DNA of 61,711 nt from Caballeronia catudaia (GCF_001544755.2 NZ_FCOF02000040.1:1-61711); one strand, 5' to 3'; shown: positions 26,118 to 35,453, counted from the first letter of the stretch. Translations and numbers: made by a program. The notes: generated by a model from the letters alone, not told the origin.

Positions 26118-26701
26118 GCAGGACACTCCGCGGCGACGATCGCCATCGCGGCTTCATACATGTCCTTCACGACGATGTCCGGCTCGCGACCTTCGCCGCG
26201 CAGCCATTCGGTCTCGTTGCCGTTTTCGATGAGCACGCAGCGGCATCCCGCACGATGGCCCGCCTCGACATCATCGAGTATGTCGCCGATGAACCAGCTT
26301 CGCGAGAGATCGATGTGATGCTCGCGCGCCGCGCGCAGCAGCATGCCAGGCGCGGGCTTGCGGCAATCGCATGATTGCGTGTACTCCGGCACGATGCCGC
26401 GCGGATGATGCGGGCACCAGTAGATATGCGTGAAGGCTGTGCCCGCTTGCGCAGCGAGCGCTTGCAGGCGCGCTTCGACCTGATCGAGCGCATGCCGCTC
26501 GAATTTGCCGAGCGCGACGCCGCTCTGATTGCTGATGACGAACAGCGGCGCGCCATGCGCCGCGAACAGGCGCAACGCATCGAGCGCACCGGGCGCAAGG
26601 CGCATGTGATGCGGATCGACGTTCCAGGGCACATCGTCGAGCAGGGTGCCGTCCTTGTCGATTAAAACGGCGGCGCGCGGCGGCCGTGGCGCTTGCGTCA
26701 T
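26114..26701 (-). CDS. HAD phosphatase, GmhB-like (heptose 1,7-bisphosphatase type)
   Basis: A 195-residue HAD hydrolase with nucleophile motif DKDGTL, SNQSG (motif II), RKPAPGM (motif III) and GDILDDVEAG (motif IV). The zinc loop CPHH...CDCRKP is characteristic of GmhB, which removes the 7-phosphate of D-glycero-D-manno-heptose 1,7-bisphosphate. Only this step of heptose synthesis is encoded here; GmhA, HldE-type and HldD functions would have to come from elsewhere. ATGA overlap with the gene upstream. Confidence 0.9.
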   Translation of the reverse strand: MTQAPRPPRAAVLIDKDGTLLDDVPWNVDPHHMRLAPGALDALRLFAAHGAPLFVISNQSGVALGKFERHALDQVEARLQALAAQAGTAFTHIYWCPHHPRGIVPEYTQSCDCRKPAPGMLLRAAREHHIDLSRSWFIGDILDDVEAGHRAGCRCVLIENGNETEWLRGEGREPDIVVKDMYEAAMAIVAAECPA

Positions 26702-27969
26702 CGCGATCCTCCGCCCATCGCGACGCGGGCCGCGTCCTGCGATTCGGCGCCGCTCACGCGTGCATAGACCTCGGCGAGCGCCTGCGCGACGCTCGACCAC
26801 GTGAACATCGCGTTGGCGCGCGCGAGGCCCGCTTCGCCCATGCGTCGCGCGAGTGCCGCATCGCGCTTGAGCGTGGCGATCGCCTGCGCGAGCGCGGCCG
26901 GATGCTTCGGCGGCACGAGCAGGCCCGTCTCGCCATGCGCGACCGAATAGCGGATGCCGCCCACATCGGCGCCGATCACGGGCGTGCCGCACGCCATCGC
27001 TTCGAGCGGCGTGATGCCGAAGGGCTCATACCACGGCGTCGTCACGAAAACATCGGCGGCGTTATAGAAGTGCTTCAGATCGCTTCGTCCATGACGTCCG
27101 GCGAAATGCACGTGCTCTTCGACGCCGCATTCCCGCGCGATGCCGCGCAGCCTGCCGATCTCGGGCGTCGCGATCTCGTTGGCTTCGTCGGAATTGCCGC
27201 CGACCACGTAAAGCTCGACGCTTTCGTCATGCTCCGCATGGCACACGCCAAGCGCGCGCACGACATTGTCGATGCCCTTGCGCGGCACCATGCGCCCCAG
27301 TTGCAGCACGATAAAGCGATCCTGCGGCCAGCCGAGCTGCTCGCGCGCCTGGCGCTTGTCGAGCGGATGAAACTCCGTGCGGTCGAAGCCGCATGGCACG
27401 AGATTGATGCGCGCGGGATCGGCATTGTAGAGATGGATCAGGTCGTTCTCGTCCTGCGGACATTCCGCAATCACCGAGTCGGAGCGTTTCACGAGCTCGT
27501 CTTCGATATCGAAGCGCGCATCGGGAAAGCCGTCCGATTCGCCCTGATGCAGCCGCCGCACGCGACCGAGCGCATGAAACGTCGTAACGAGCGGCACGCC
27601 GAGCGCGTCCTTGACGCGCAAGCCGACGAGACCCGACATGAAGAAGTTCGCGTGCACGATGTCATACGACTGCGCTTCCTGCTCCATGAAGTCGATCATG
27701 AAACTCGCGAACGCATCCATGTGCGGCAGAAGCTGTTCCTTCGGCAACTGCACGGGTGGCCCGGCCGGCACGTTGATCACGCGAATGCTTTCGAAGCGCG
27801 AGACGAGCGGCAGCAGCGAACGATCGCAGCGCGTGAAGACATCGACTTCGTGGCCGATACGTACGAGCTGGCGCGCCACATTGGCCACGTAGATGTTCTG
27901 GCCGCCACTGTCGACGCCGCCCGCGATCGCCAGCGGCGATGCATGTTCACTGATCAAAGCGATCTTCAC
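26698..27969 (-). CDS. Glycosyltransferase family 4 (sucrose-phosphate-synthase-like)
   Basis: A 423-residue retaining GT-B enzyme: ISEHASPLAIAGGVDSGGQN at the N-terminus (glycine-rich acceptor loop of the sucrose synthase/SPS-like subgroup), LGRMVPRKGIDNV, and EPFGITPLEAMACGTPVIG with the E-x7-E motif. First gene of the overlapped operon, with a 185-bp upstream gap that should hold a promoter. Likely starts or extends the glycan chain. Confidence 0.92.
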   Translation of the reverse strand: MKIALISEHASPLAIAGGVDSGGQNIYVANVARQLVRIGHEVDVFTRCDRSLLPLVSRFESIRVINVPAGPPVQLPKEQLLPHMDAFASFMIDFMEQEAQSYDIVHANFFMSGLVGLRVKDALGVPLVTTFHALGRVRRLHQGESDGFPDARFDIEDELVKRSDSVIAECPQDENDLIHLYNADPARINLVPCGFDRTEFHPLDKRQAREQLGWPQDRFIVLQLGRMVPRKGIDNVVRALGVCHAEHDESVELYVVGGNSDEANEIATPEIGRLRGIARECGVEEHVHFAGRHGRSDLKHFYNAADVFVTTPWYEPFGITPLEAMACGTPVIGADVGGIRYSVAHGETGLLVPPKHPAALAQAIATLKRDAALARRMGEAGLARANAMFTWSSVAQALAEVYARVSGAESQDAARVAMGGGSR

Positions 27970-28114
27970 GAGTGCCTCTCTGTTATGCGATCCCCTTCGG
28001 CGTGTCGCGCGGCGCGCAGTCGCGTGGATCAGTCATCCGGATTCAGCATTTGCCGTGCCACTCGTTGTGAGTGTGGACAGAAGTGCGAAACGATTTGCGG
28101 TTCGTCGCGCATCG

Positions 28115-28131
28115 AACCAAATATCGTTTGG
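28115..28131. promoter_or_regulatory. Short palindrome upstream of the GT4 operon
   Basis: ACCAAA and TTTGGT flank a 5-bp AT-rich spacer within the gap upstream of the GT4 gene. It is the only symmetrical element seen there and could be an operator; no promoter hexamers were assigned. Confidence 0.25.
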
Positions 28132-28154
28132 TCCGTTGCGCGGCTCGCGCGCTT

Positions 28155-29105
28155 TTACGTGGCGTGTGTAGAACCGACAGCGCGTTCGCGGCGCGTCTGC
28201 GCTTCGCGGCGTGTGTCGTCCTGGTGGACGAGACGCCGCATGAGTTGCACGCGATCGTCGATCACACGCCGTCTGCCGAGCGCCCACACGATGCCCGCGA
28301 TCAGTTCCTTCAGATCGTGAAGCGGCGAACGTTCCGCGCGTAAGACGCCGATCGCATCGCGCGTGGCGCGCAGCGCTTCGGCCAGCGGCAGACGCATCCA
28401 CGCGACCCACGCGGCATTGCGCGCGAGCAGCCTGCGTCGTTGCGCGCCGTCGCGCAGCGCAGAAGGATGATGATGAAGAACGAGCTCATCCATATAGACG
28501 ATCTCGTGGCCTGCGCGAAGCACATCGAGCGAGACGAGCGTCTCTTCGCCGCCGATGAAAAGCCTCGGTTCGTAGCCGCCCGTTTGCCGGAAGACGTCCG
28601 TGCGAAACACGCACGCGCCCGCCATGAAGCCGATGAGCGCCGGGCCCGGCAGCCCGTCGCGCGCGAGCGGACTATCGCGCATGCGTTCGCAGGTTTCGTC
28701 GACCGCGCCGTGTTCGCCGACGACCACGCGCGCATTCAGCACGCCGACGCGCGGCGCGGCATCGAGCACGTCGACGGCGCGAGACAGCGAGCCGGGACTC
28801 CACCACGTATCGTCGTCGCAGAAGGCGACGTATTCGGTTTCGACGCGCGCGACGCCGAGATTACGGCCCGCCGCGCCCAGATTGCGCGGCGCGCGGACGA
28901 GCCTCACGAACGGAAAGTTTGCCGCGATGCGCTCGGCGGTGCCGTCGGTCGAGGCATTATCGACCGCGACGATCTCGATGCGATCGGGCAGCGCGGCAAG
29001 TCTTGCAAGCGTGTCGATAACCTGATCGGCACGGTTGTAAGTCAGCACGACGACGGACAGCCGCGCGCGGTCCGCGTCGGGAAGAACGACGCGTTCATCG
29101 GTCAT
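28155..29105 (-). CDS. Glycosyltransferase family 2
   Basis: A 316-residue GT-A enzyme: LSVVVLTYNRADQVIDTLAR, VAVDNASTDGTAE, FCDDDTWWSPGS (metal-binding DxD region), and FIGGEETLVSLDVLRAG. Lacks clear membrane helices. The start overlaps the PIG-L gene stop by 11 bp, so the two are coupled. Together with the deacetylase it suggests transfer then deacetylation of an amino sugar. Confidence 0.9.
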   Translation of the reverse strand: MTDERVVLPDADRARLSVVVLTYNRADQVIDTLARLAALPDRIEIVAVDNASTDGTAERIAANFPFVRLVRAPRNLGAAGRNLGVARVETEYVAFCDDDTWWSPGSLSRAVDVLDAAPRVGVLNARVVVGEHGAVDETCERMRDSPLARDGLPGPALIGFMAGACVFRTDVFRQTGGYEPRLFIGGEETLVSLDVLRAGHEIVYMDELVLHHHPSALRDGAQRRRLLARNAAWVAWMRLPLAEALRATRDAIGVLRAERSPLHDLKELIAGIVWALGRRRVIDDRVQLMRRLVHQDDTRREAQTRRERAVGSTHAT

Positions 29106-29823
29106 GGTGTGCGGGCTGCAAGGTCCAGAAGCGCTCGGGCGCGAAGACATCGTCGTAACCGGTCGGGCCGAACGCCTTCAGCTGACTGACATAGCGGCTC
29201 ACGGCGCGCTGCTTCGCTTCGTGATGACGTGCGAGCAGGGCCGTGTCGATACGTTCGGATACGGGCGTCGCGATGACGCCGCACGCGCGGAGATCGGCGA
29301 GGCGCGTCTGCACGAGTCCGTCCATGCGCCGATACAGGGCGTCCTCATACGCGATGCAGACGAGCGCTGGATCGGCGAGCCACGCCGTGCGGCACGCGCG
29401 ATGCACGACATCGTGATCCGAATGAAAGAGACCCAGCGGAACGACGAGCGCACGGCAGGCCGTCGCGCGGATCACGTCGAGCAGGGCCGTGGCTAGGTCA
29501 TCGGGCGTGGCGCGGCTATCGCCTGCATATTGCGAATCGAGAAAGCCGAGATGGACGGGGTGCGCGCCGAGCGCATCCAGCGCGGCGGCGTCTTCGGCGT
29601 GGCGCGCGCGCATGGCCTGATGCGCGTTCGCGAAGCCGCATTGCGCGTCCCAGCCGGTGACGAGCGCATCGCGTGGCACGCCCGCGAAAACCGTGCATAC
29701 GATCGAATCGGGCGCGGCAGCGACGGCGGCGCCGCAACTGAAGACGGCGTCGTCGAGATGGGGCGAGATGACGAGCAAGGGTTCATCGGCGTGCGGCATG
29801 GGCTTCGCGTTCGTGGTCGGCAT
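29095..29823 (-). CDS. PIG-L family deacetylase
   Basis: About 242 residues with the zinc motif SPHLDDAVFSCG near the N-terminus and the second metal/catalytic motif FHSDHDVVHRAC near the middle. PIG-L/LmbE enzymes remove acetyl groups from N-acetylglucosamine-containing glycans or small glycosides (MshB, BshB). The start is uncertain; in-frame Met codons occur at 29844, 29823 and 29799, none with a good ribosome binding site. It lies between the alcohol dehydrogenase and a GT2 gene. Confidence 0.88.
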   Translation of the reverse strand: MPTTNAKPMPHADEPLLVISPHLDDAVFSCGAAVAAAPDSIVCTVFAGVPRDALVTGWDAQCGFANAHQAMRARHAEDAAALDALGAHPVHLGFLDSQYAGDSRATPDDLATALLDVIRATACRALVVPLGLFHSDHDVVHRACRTAWLADPALVCIAYEDALYRRMDGLVQTRLADLRACGVIATPVSERIDTALLARHHEAKQRAVSRYVSQLKAFGPTGYDDVFAPERFWTLQPAHHDR

Positions 29824-29866
29824 GCGCGGCACTGCGCAAAGCATGTGCCGCGCGACGTCGCCGCTT

Positions 29867-31036
29867 TCATGGCTTGAGCACGACCTTGATGCAGCCGTCT
29901 TCCTTGTCGCGGAATGTCTTGTACATATCGGGGCCGTCCGCGAGCGAGACGCGGTGCGTGATGACAAAGGAAGGATCTATCTGGCCTTCCTGAATGCGCC
30001 GTAAGAGCTCATCCGACCAGCGGTTCACGTGCGTCTGGCCCATTCGCCAGGTCAGCCCTTTGTTCATCGCCGCGCCGAACGGAATCTTGTCGATCAAGCC
30101 GCCATAGACGCCCGGCACGGAAAGCGTGCCCGCCGGGCGGCATACGTAGATCATCTCGCGCAGCACGTGCGGACGGTCGGTTTCCAGCATCACGGCCTGC
30201 TTCGCACGGTCGTACAGCGCGTCGAAGGAGCGCGTCGCGTGCGACTCCATGCCGACGGCATCAATGCACTTCTCGGGGCCTTTGCCTTGCGTCAGATCCT
30301 TGAGGCGGTCGAGCACGCTCTCTTCCGAGAAGTCGATGGTGACCGCGCCCGCGGCGCGCGCCATCGCGAGGCGCTCGGGCACGCGGTCGATCACGACGAC
30401 CTGCTTCGCGCCGAGCAGGATCGCGCTGCGCAGCGTCATCTGTCCGACGGGGCCCGCGCCCCAGATCGCGACGGTGTCGGTCGGCTCGATCTCGCATTGC
30501 ACGGCCGCCTGCCAGCCGGTCGGAAAGATATCGCCGAGAAAGAGCACCTGCTCGTCGGTGAGGCCATCGGGAATCTTGACGTGCGTCTTGTCCGCAAACG
30601 GCACACGCACATACTCGGCCTGCCCGCCAGGATAGCCGCCCGTCAGATGCGTATAGCCGAAGAGGCCCGCGGTCGCGTGGCCGAACACCTTGTCGGCGGC
30701 GTCCTTGTTGCGATTGCTGCGCTCGCAGACGGAGAAGTTGCCGCGCCTGCACTGATCGCATTCGCCGCAGAAGATCGTGAACGGAATCACGACGCGTTCA
30801 CCGATCCTGAGCGCCGGGTTCTCGCTGCCCACTTCGACCACTTCGCCCATGAACTCGTGGCCCATGATGTCGCCGGACTTCATGCCGGGCATGAAGCCAT
30901 CGAACAGATGCAGGTCGGAGCCGCAGATCGCGCAGGTCGAGACCTTGATGATCGCGTCGCGCGGATGCTCGATCACCGGGTCCGGCACCGTTTCGTAGCG
31001 AATGTCCTTCTTGCCTTGCCATACGAGTGCTTTCAT
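29867..31036 (-). CDS. Zinc-dependent alcohol dehydrogenase (formaldehyde dehydrogenase-like)
   Basis: A 389-residue MDR enzyme: catalytic zinc site CAICGSDLH and GHEFMGEVVEVG, structural zinc cysteines CGECDQCRRGNFSVC, and the Rossmann motif GAGPVGQM. It is closest in style to the glutathione-independent formaldehyde/threonine-dehydrogenase-like group. The start has an AAAGGA site. It precedes PIG-L by ~44-60 bp on the same strand. It may oxidise a sugar alcohol in the glycan pathway or may be unrelated; context alone cannot decide. Confidence 0.9.
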   Translation of the reverse strand: MKALVWQGKKDIRYETVPDPVIEHPRDAIIKVSTCAICGSDLHLFDGFMPGMKSGDIMGHEFMGEVVEVGSENPALRIGERVVIPFTIFCGECDQCRRGNFSVCERSNRNKDAADKVFGHATAGLFGYTHLTGGYPGGQAEYVRVPFADKTHVKIPDGLTDEQVLFLGDIFPTGWQAAVQCEIEPTDTVAIWGAGPVGQMTLRSAILLGAKQVVVIDRVPERLAMARAAGAVTIDFSEESVLDRLKDLTQGKGPEKCIDAVGMESHATRSFDALYDRAKQAVMLETDRPHVLREMIYVCRPAGTLSVPGVYGGLIDKIPFGAAMNKGLTWRMGQTHVNRWSDELLRRIQEGQIDPSFVITHRVSLADGPDMYKTFRDKEDGCIKVVLKP

Positions 31037-31139
31037 GACTTGCATCCTTTTGAACGGGGTGGTGCGTGGATTCAGCAATGTGCGTACCGATGCGTCCGCA
31101 GTCATCGACATCATCGACGTACGGAAAGCGTCCCTCGCA

Positions 31140-32432
31140 TCAATGCCTGGCCAGCGCCTCGCGCATGATGCGCACATCGCGGGTTGTGACGGGCGGCGCA
31201 TCGTTGCCCCATGCCGAGCGAACGAACGTCAGCACGCGGGCGATTTCGGTATCGGTGAGTTCGTCGGCGAACGCGGGCATCTTCTTGGGCTCGGGCCCAT
31301 GTTCCGTCGACGGTGCGCGGCCGCCTTGCAGCACGAGCCGCATGAGCGAATCGGGCTTCTGCGAGAGCACGGCCGGATTGCCCGCAAGCCGCGGATATTT
31401 GAACGGCTCGCCGGTGCCATCGCTCTTGTGACAGCGCGCGCAGGTGCTTTGGTAGAGACCTGCGCCGGGACGTTCGTCGGCGCCGATGCGCAGCGCCGCC
31501 ACGCTTTGCCGTGCGAGACGCGAGCGCGCATCGTAAGCGCCGCCACTGCCGTTCGCGGGCAGGCTCTTCAGATACGACGCGATGGCGCGCAGGTCCTGAT
31601 CGTCGAGATATTGCGTGCTGTCCTCGACAACCTGCACCATGCTGCCGAAGGTTACGAGCCCCGCGCCGTGACCGGTCTTGAGAAACGCGGCGATATCGTC
31701 GGCGGAAATGCGGCCGAGTCCCGCGCCCGATGCGCCGGTCAGATTGGGCGCGTACCAGTGGTCGTTGGTGCCGCCCGTCAAATACGCGCGCGACGACTGC
31801 GTATAACCGCGTTCGTTGTACGCGGGACCGCGCGGCGTATGACACGCGCCGCAATGCCCGAGCGATTGCACGATATACGCGCCGCGATTCCATTGCGCAT
31901 CGCGTTTCGGATCGGGCGTGAAGGGCTTGTCCGGCGCGAACGCGAAGTTCCAGAACGCGAGCGCCCAGCGCTGATCGAACGGAAACGGCAGCTTCGTCTC
32001 GGGCGGCGTCTGTGCGACCGGCTCGACGCCATGCATGAAATACGCATAGAGCGCGCGCATGTCGTCGTCGTCGATCTTCGAGAACGATGGATACGGCATC
32101 GCCGGATACAGATGCTTGCCGCCCGGCGTAACGCCTTCACGCAGCGCGCGCGCGAAGTCCTCGTAGCTATAGCGGCCGATGCCATGCTGCGGGTCAGGCG
32201 TGATATTGCTCGTCCACATCGTGCCGAAGGGCGAGCCCATCGGCAGGCCGCCCGCGAACGGATGCGGCGGCGGCTTGCCGGGCACGGGCGCGGCCGTGTG
32301 GCAGCCGGCGCAATCGGCGGCTTTGGCGAGGTACGCGCCGCGTGTGACGAGATCGGGCGTCTGCGCGCGGACGCACTGCATCGATGCGATCGCAGCGAAA
32401 ACAAGAAGGAAGACGCGGCGTCCGGGCATCAT
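31140..32432 (-). CDS. Triheme c-type cytochrome (alcohol dehydrogenase cytochrome subunit-like)
   Basis: About 430 residues with a signal peptide (MMPGRRVFLLVFAAIASMQC...) and three CxxCH heme sites, CAGCH, CGACH and CARCH, in the layout of the membrane-bound dehydrogenase cytochrome c subunit (AdhB/gluconate dehydrogenase type). It probably carries electrons in the periplasm to the adjacent caa3 oxidase. Two adjacent ATG codons are possible starts. It is the last gene of the cox operon, 5 bp after the small membrane protein gene. Confidence 0.9.
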   Translation of the reverse strand: MMPGRRVFLLVFAAIASMQCVRAQTPDLVTRGAYLAKAADCAGCHTAAPVPGKPPPHPFAGGLPMGSPFGTMWTSNITPDPQHGIGRYSYEDFARALREGVTPGGKHLYPAMPYPSFSKIDDDDMRALYAYFMHGVEPVAQTPPETKLPFPFDQRWALAFWNFAFAPDKPFTPDPKRDAQWNRGAYIVQSLGHCGACHTPRGPAYNERGYTQSSRAYLTGGTNDHWYAPNLTGASGAGLGRISADDIAAFLKTGHGAGLVTFGSMVQVVEDSTQYLDDQDLRAIASYLKSLPANGSGGAYDARSRLARQSVAALRIGADERPGAGLYQSTCARCHKSDGTGEPFKYPRLAGNPAVLSQKPDSLMRLVLQGGRAPSTEHGPEPKKMPAFADELTDTEIARVLTFVRSAWGNDAPPVTTRDVRIMREALARH

Positions 32433-32437
32433 GACGA

Positions 32438-32860
32438 TCACCGTCCCCCGCATGGCGACACGAGCAGCCACGCGAGATCGGTCGAGATCAGCGCGAATAC
32501 GAAAAGCGCGCTGGCCAGCGCCCCCGCGCGCGCGATGAACGCATCGCGCGCCGCATGTCTGTCGACCGCTTCATGCGCTTTCGGCAGCGTTCCGATCGCG
32601 CCGGTTCGGCGCCAGTTGCGCCACGCAACGATGCCGCCGGCGATGCCCATAAGCAACGCCAGCACCGCGACGGTGACGATGCCCGGTTCGAGCCACGACA
32701 ACGCGGGCGCATGCACCGGACGTTCGTGCGGGAAGCATCCCCACGCGGCGATGGTCTGCACGAGATTCGTCTGCACCATCCACGCGGCGGGCGCGAGCAG
32801 GAGGCCGATTGCGAGCGCGATAGCGCCAGGGCGCGCGGGATGAGATGAGCGGTTCTTCAT
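32438..32860 (-). CDS. Small membrane protein of the cox operon
   Basis: A 140-residue protein with three hydrophobic segments (AIALAIGLLLAPAAWMVQ, GIVTVAVLALLMGIAGGIV, and ALASALFVFALISTDLAWLL). Its ATG overlaps the stop of coxC. Position matches where small accessory subunits of caa3 oxidases are found. No specific family recognised; subunit IV-like or assembly role inferred. Confidence 0.7.
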   Translation of the reverse strand: MKNRSSHPARPGAIALAIGLLLAPAAWMVQTNLVQTIAAWGCFPHERPVHAPALSWLEPGIVTVAVLALLMGIAGGIVAWRNWRRTGAIGTLPKAHEAVDRHAARDAFIARAGALASALFVFALISTDLAWLLVSPCGGR

Positions 32861-33471
32861 CGCGGCAGCACATAGGGCGACAGATACAGCGTCGCGAAGA
32901 TGAAGAGCCACACGACATCGACGAAATGCCAGTACAGCCCGCCGATGGTCAGCGCCGCCGAGCGCGCCCGGTCGAAGTAGCCGAGCGCCGTCCAGAGCAG
33001 CAGGAACGCGAGCACGACGAGACCGACGAGCACATGCATCATGTGAAAGCCGGTGATCGTGAAATACAGCGAGCCGTAGAGATGCGTCGTCAGGCCGTAG
33101 GGATGATTGGCCCATTCCTTGAGTTGTATGCCGGCGAAGATCATGCCGAGCGCTATTGCGATCGCGAGCATCAGCACGCCCATGCCGCGCCTGCCGCGCC
33201 GCACGAAGCGCTCGCTCGCCCATACGAACACGCTGCTGGAGAGAAGAATGCAGGTGTTGGCGATGCCGAGCCCGAGCTTGGGCAAGCCTTCGGGCGGCCA
33301 GTGCTCGGTCGTCTGCGATGCGAGATACAGATACGAAAAGATCAGATAGCCGAAGAGCGCGGCTTCGGTGGCGACGAGCGTGAGGCATCCCCACCAGCCG
33401 CCCGAGCGTTCGCCCGGACTGCCGATGGGCAAGCGCTCGCGCTCGGGCAACACATCCGCGAGCTCGCTCAT
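32857..33471 (-). CDS. ctaE: Cytochrome c oxidase subunit III
   Basis: A 204-residue membrane protein with five hydrophobic helices and the subunit III signatures WWGCLTLVATEAALFGYLI, GLGIANTCILLSSSVFVWA, HLYGSLYFTITGFHMMHVLVG and GLYWHFVDVVWLFIF. It stabilises subunit I and lies at the end of the core B-A-C gene order. Start overlaps the stop of the coxA gene (ATGA). The short form with five rather than seven helices is usual for caa3/bacterial types. Confidence 0.92.
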   Translation of the reverse strand: MSELADVLPERERLPIGSPGERSGGWWGCLTLVATEAALFGYLIFSYLYLASQTTEHWPPEGLPKLGLGIANTCILLSSSVFVWASERFVRRGRRGMGVLMLAIAIALGMIFAGIQLKEWANHPYGLTTHLYGSLYFTITGFHMMHVLVGLVVLAFLLLWTALGYFDRARSAALTIGGLYWHFVDVVWLFIFATLYLSPYVLPR

Positions 33472-35453
33472 GATGGCGCTCCGGAGCGCTGTGTATGAGA
33501 GACGTCATCGCGCTGGCCGAGTTCACGGCGAGGCCACAGCCAAACGACGATGGCCGCGCCGCACGCAACGAGTCCGAACGCCGTCAGCCGCCACGAAGTC
33601 AGTGCGAGGCCGACGAAGAACAGCAGCGACGCGACGCCGAGCCAGAACGGCGCATACGAGTCTTCGGGCATCTTGAGGATGACGTCGGGATCGCCGTCGA
33701 GCGCGGTGGTGCCGAGCGCCTCGCGTCCTTCGTCGAGCACGTAGCCGTATTCGAGCTGCGATCGCATCGTGCCGGCGATGCGCTCCTCCCACAGCGGATG
33801 ACGGCTCGCGATGCGCGGCGCGATCGCGAAGTTATACGGCGGCGGCGGCGATGACGTCGACCATTCGAGCGTGGGCGCATCCCAGGGGTTATCGCCCGCA
33901 ACGGGACCGCGCCGCAGGCTATGGAACAAATCGCAAAGAAACACGAGCACGCCCGCCGCGAACATGAATGCGCCGATCGACGTGATCATGTTCACCGTGT
34001 TCCAGCCCATGTCGGGCGCATACGTGTAGATGCGCCGCGGCATGCCGAGCAAGCCCGCGATATGCATTGGAAAGAAGGCGATATTGAAGCCCGCGAAAAG
34101 AATCCAGAAACCGATGCGCCCGATCTTCTCGCTCATCATGCGTCCGGTGAACTTCGGAAACCAGAAGTAGATGCCGCCGATCACCGGAAACACGTTGATG
34201 CCGAGCAGCACGTAATGCAGATGCGCGACGACGAAGTAGGTGTCCGTGAGCTGCCAGTCGAGCGGCACCGCGGCGGTGAGCACGCCGGATAATCCGCCGA
34301 TCACGAACAGGAACACGAAGCCCGCGAAGTAGAAGAACGGCACGCGGAACACGGGCCTGCCGGTCCAGATGGTCGCGATCCACGCGAAGGTCGCGACCGC
34401 GCTCGGTATCGCGATGACCATGCTCGCCGCGCCGAAGAACGACAACGCGAGCGCGGGTATGCCGGTCGCGAACATGTGATGTATCCAGACGACGAAGCCG
34501 ACGACCATCGTCGCGACCGTCGACAGCGCAACCGGCAGATAGCCGACGAGCGGCCTGCGGCAGAAGACCGGCAGCGCATCGGAGACGATGCCCATTGCGG
34601 GCAGCACGACCGCATACACCCACGGATGCGCGAAGATCCAGAAGAGATGCTGCCAGAGCAGCGCGCGGCCGCCGTTGACCACATCGAAGAAATGCGTGCC
34701 GATGCGTCTGTCGAGCCATAGAAGAAAGAACGCGAGACTCACCGACGGCACCGCGAGGAGGTTGCCGCCCGACGCCGTGAGCGTGCCCCACACGAGCACC
34801 GGCACGCGATCGAGCGACATGCCCGGCGCGCGCATGCGCAGGAACGTAACGACGAAGTTCATCGAGCCGACCGTCGTCGAGATGCCGAGCAGCACCATGC
34901 CGAGCGCATAGACATCGATGTTCGGTCCCGTGTTGTAGGTGAGGCCCGCGAGCGGCGCATAGTTGAACCAGCCCGCGTTGGGCGCTTCGCCGAACGGAAA
35001 GCTCGCGTACAGGAAGAGTCCCGCGAAGAGAAAGATCCAGTACGACAGCGCGTTCAGCCGCGGAAAGGCCATGTCGCGCGCGCCGAGTATCAGCGGCCAT
35101 AGATAGTTCGAGAAGCCGGAGAGCACGGGCAGCGCGTAGAGGAAGATCATCGTCACGCCGTGCATCGTGAAGAGCTGGTTGTATTGCTCCGGCGTGACGA
35201 GGGTCGCGTTAGGGCGCGCGAGCTGCACGCGCATGATGAGCGCTTCGATGCCGCCCGCGATCAGGAACGCGAACGCGGTCACGAGATAGCGCAAGCCGAT
35301 GCTCTTGTGATCGACGGTCGAAAGCCAGCCGCGCCAGCCGGGCGGCGTTTCCCAAAGCGCGCGCAGCTTGCGCTCCTGTTCGCTGCCGGGTTCGATGCGG
35401 CCTGTCGTGAGCGTGCGCCGCAGCGGCGGCGGCGAGGCGGCGTGTTCGGTCAT
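33468..35453 (-). CDS. ctaD: Heme-copper oxidase subunit I lacking both canonical proton-channel residues
   Basis: A 661-residue subunit I (12-helix core plus a ~120-residue C-terminal extension with two further hydrophobic helices). Heme and copper ligands are kept: His98 in TMHGV, His276 and Tyr280 in AHPWVY (Cu ligand and cross-linked Tyr), His325-His326 in WIHHMF, and the VAHLHYV pair. The D-channel entrance Asp127 in GARDMAFPRLN is present. However, the helix-VI glutamate of A-family oxidases (HPEVY) is Trp278, with no compensating YS motif before it, and the K-channel lysine (PTGIK) is Ala354 in PSAVATF. So oxygen reduction looks possible while proton routes must differ. Start overlaps the coxB stop (ATGA). 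Confidence 0.93.
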   Translation of the reverse strand: MTEHAASPPPLRRTLTTGRIEPGSEQERKLRALWETPPGWRGWLSTVDHKSIGLRYLVTAFAFLIAGGIEALIMRVQLARPNATLVTPEQYNQLFTMHGVTMIFLYALPVLSGFSNYLWPLILGARDMAFPRLNALSYWIFLFAGLFLYASFPFGEAPNAGWFNYAPLAGLTYNTGPNIDVYALGMVLLGISTTVGSMNFVVTFLRMRAPGMSLDRVPVLVWGTLTASGGNLLAVPSVSLAFFLLWLDRRIGTHFFDVVNGGRALLWQHLFWIFAHPWVYAVVLPAMGIVSDALPVFCRRPLVGYLPVALSTVATMVVGFVVWIHHMFATGIPALALSFFGAASMVIAIPSAVATFAWIATIWTGRPVFRVPFFYFAGFVFLFVIGGLSGVLTAAVPLDWQLTDTYFVVAHLHYVLLGINVFPVIGGIYFWFPKFTGRMMSEKIGRIGFWILFAGFNIAFFPMHIAGLLGMPRRIYTYAPDMGWNTVNMITSIGAFMFAAGVLVFLCDLFHSLRRGPVAGDNPWDAPTLEWSTSSPPPPYNFAIAPRIASRHPLWEERIAGTMRSQLEYGYVLDEGREALGTTALDGDPDVILKMPEDSYAPFWLGVASLLFFVGLALTSWRLTAFGLVACGAAIVVWLWPRRELGQRDDVSHTQRSGAPS

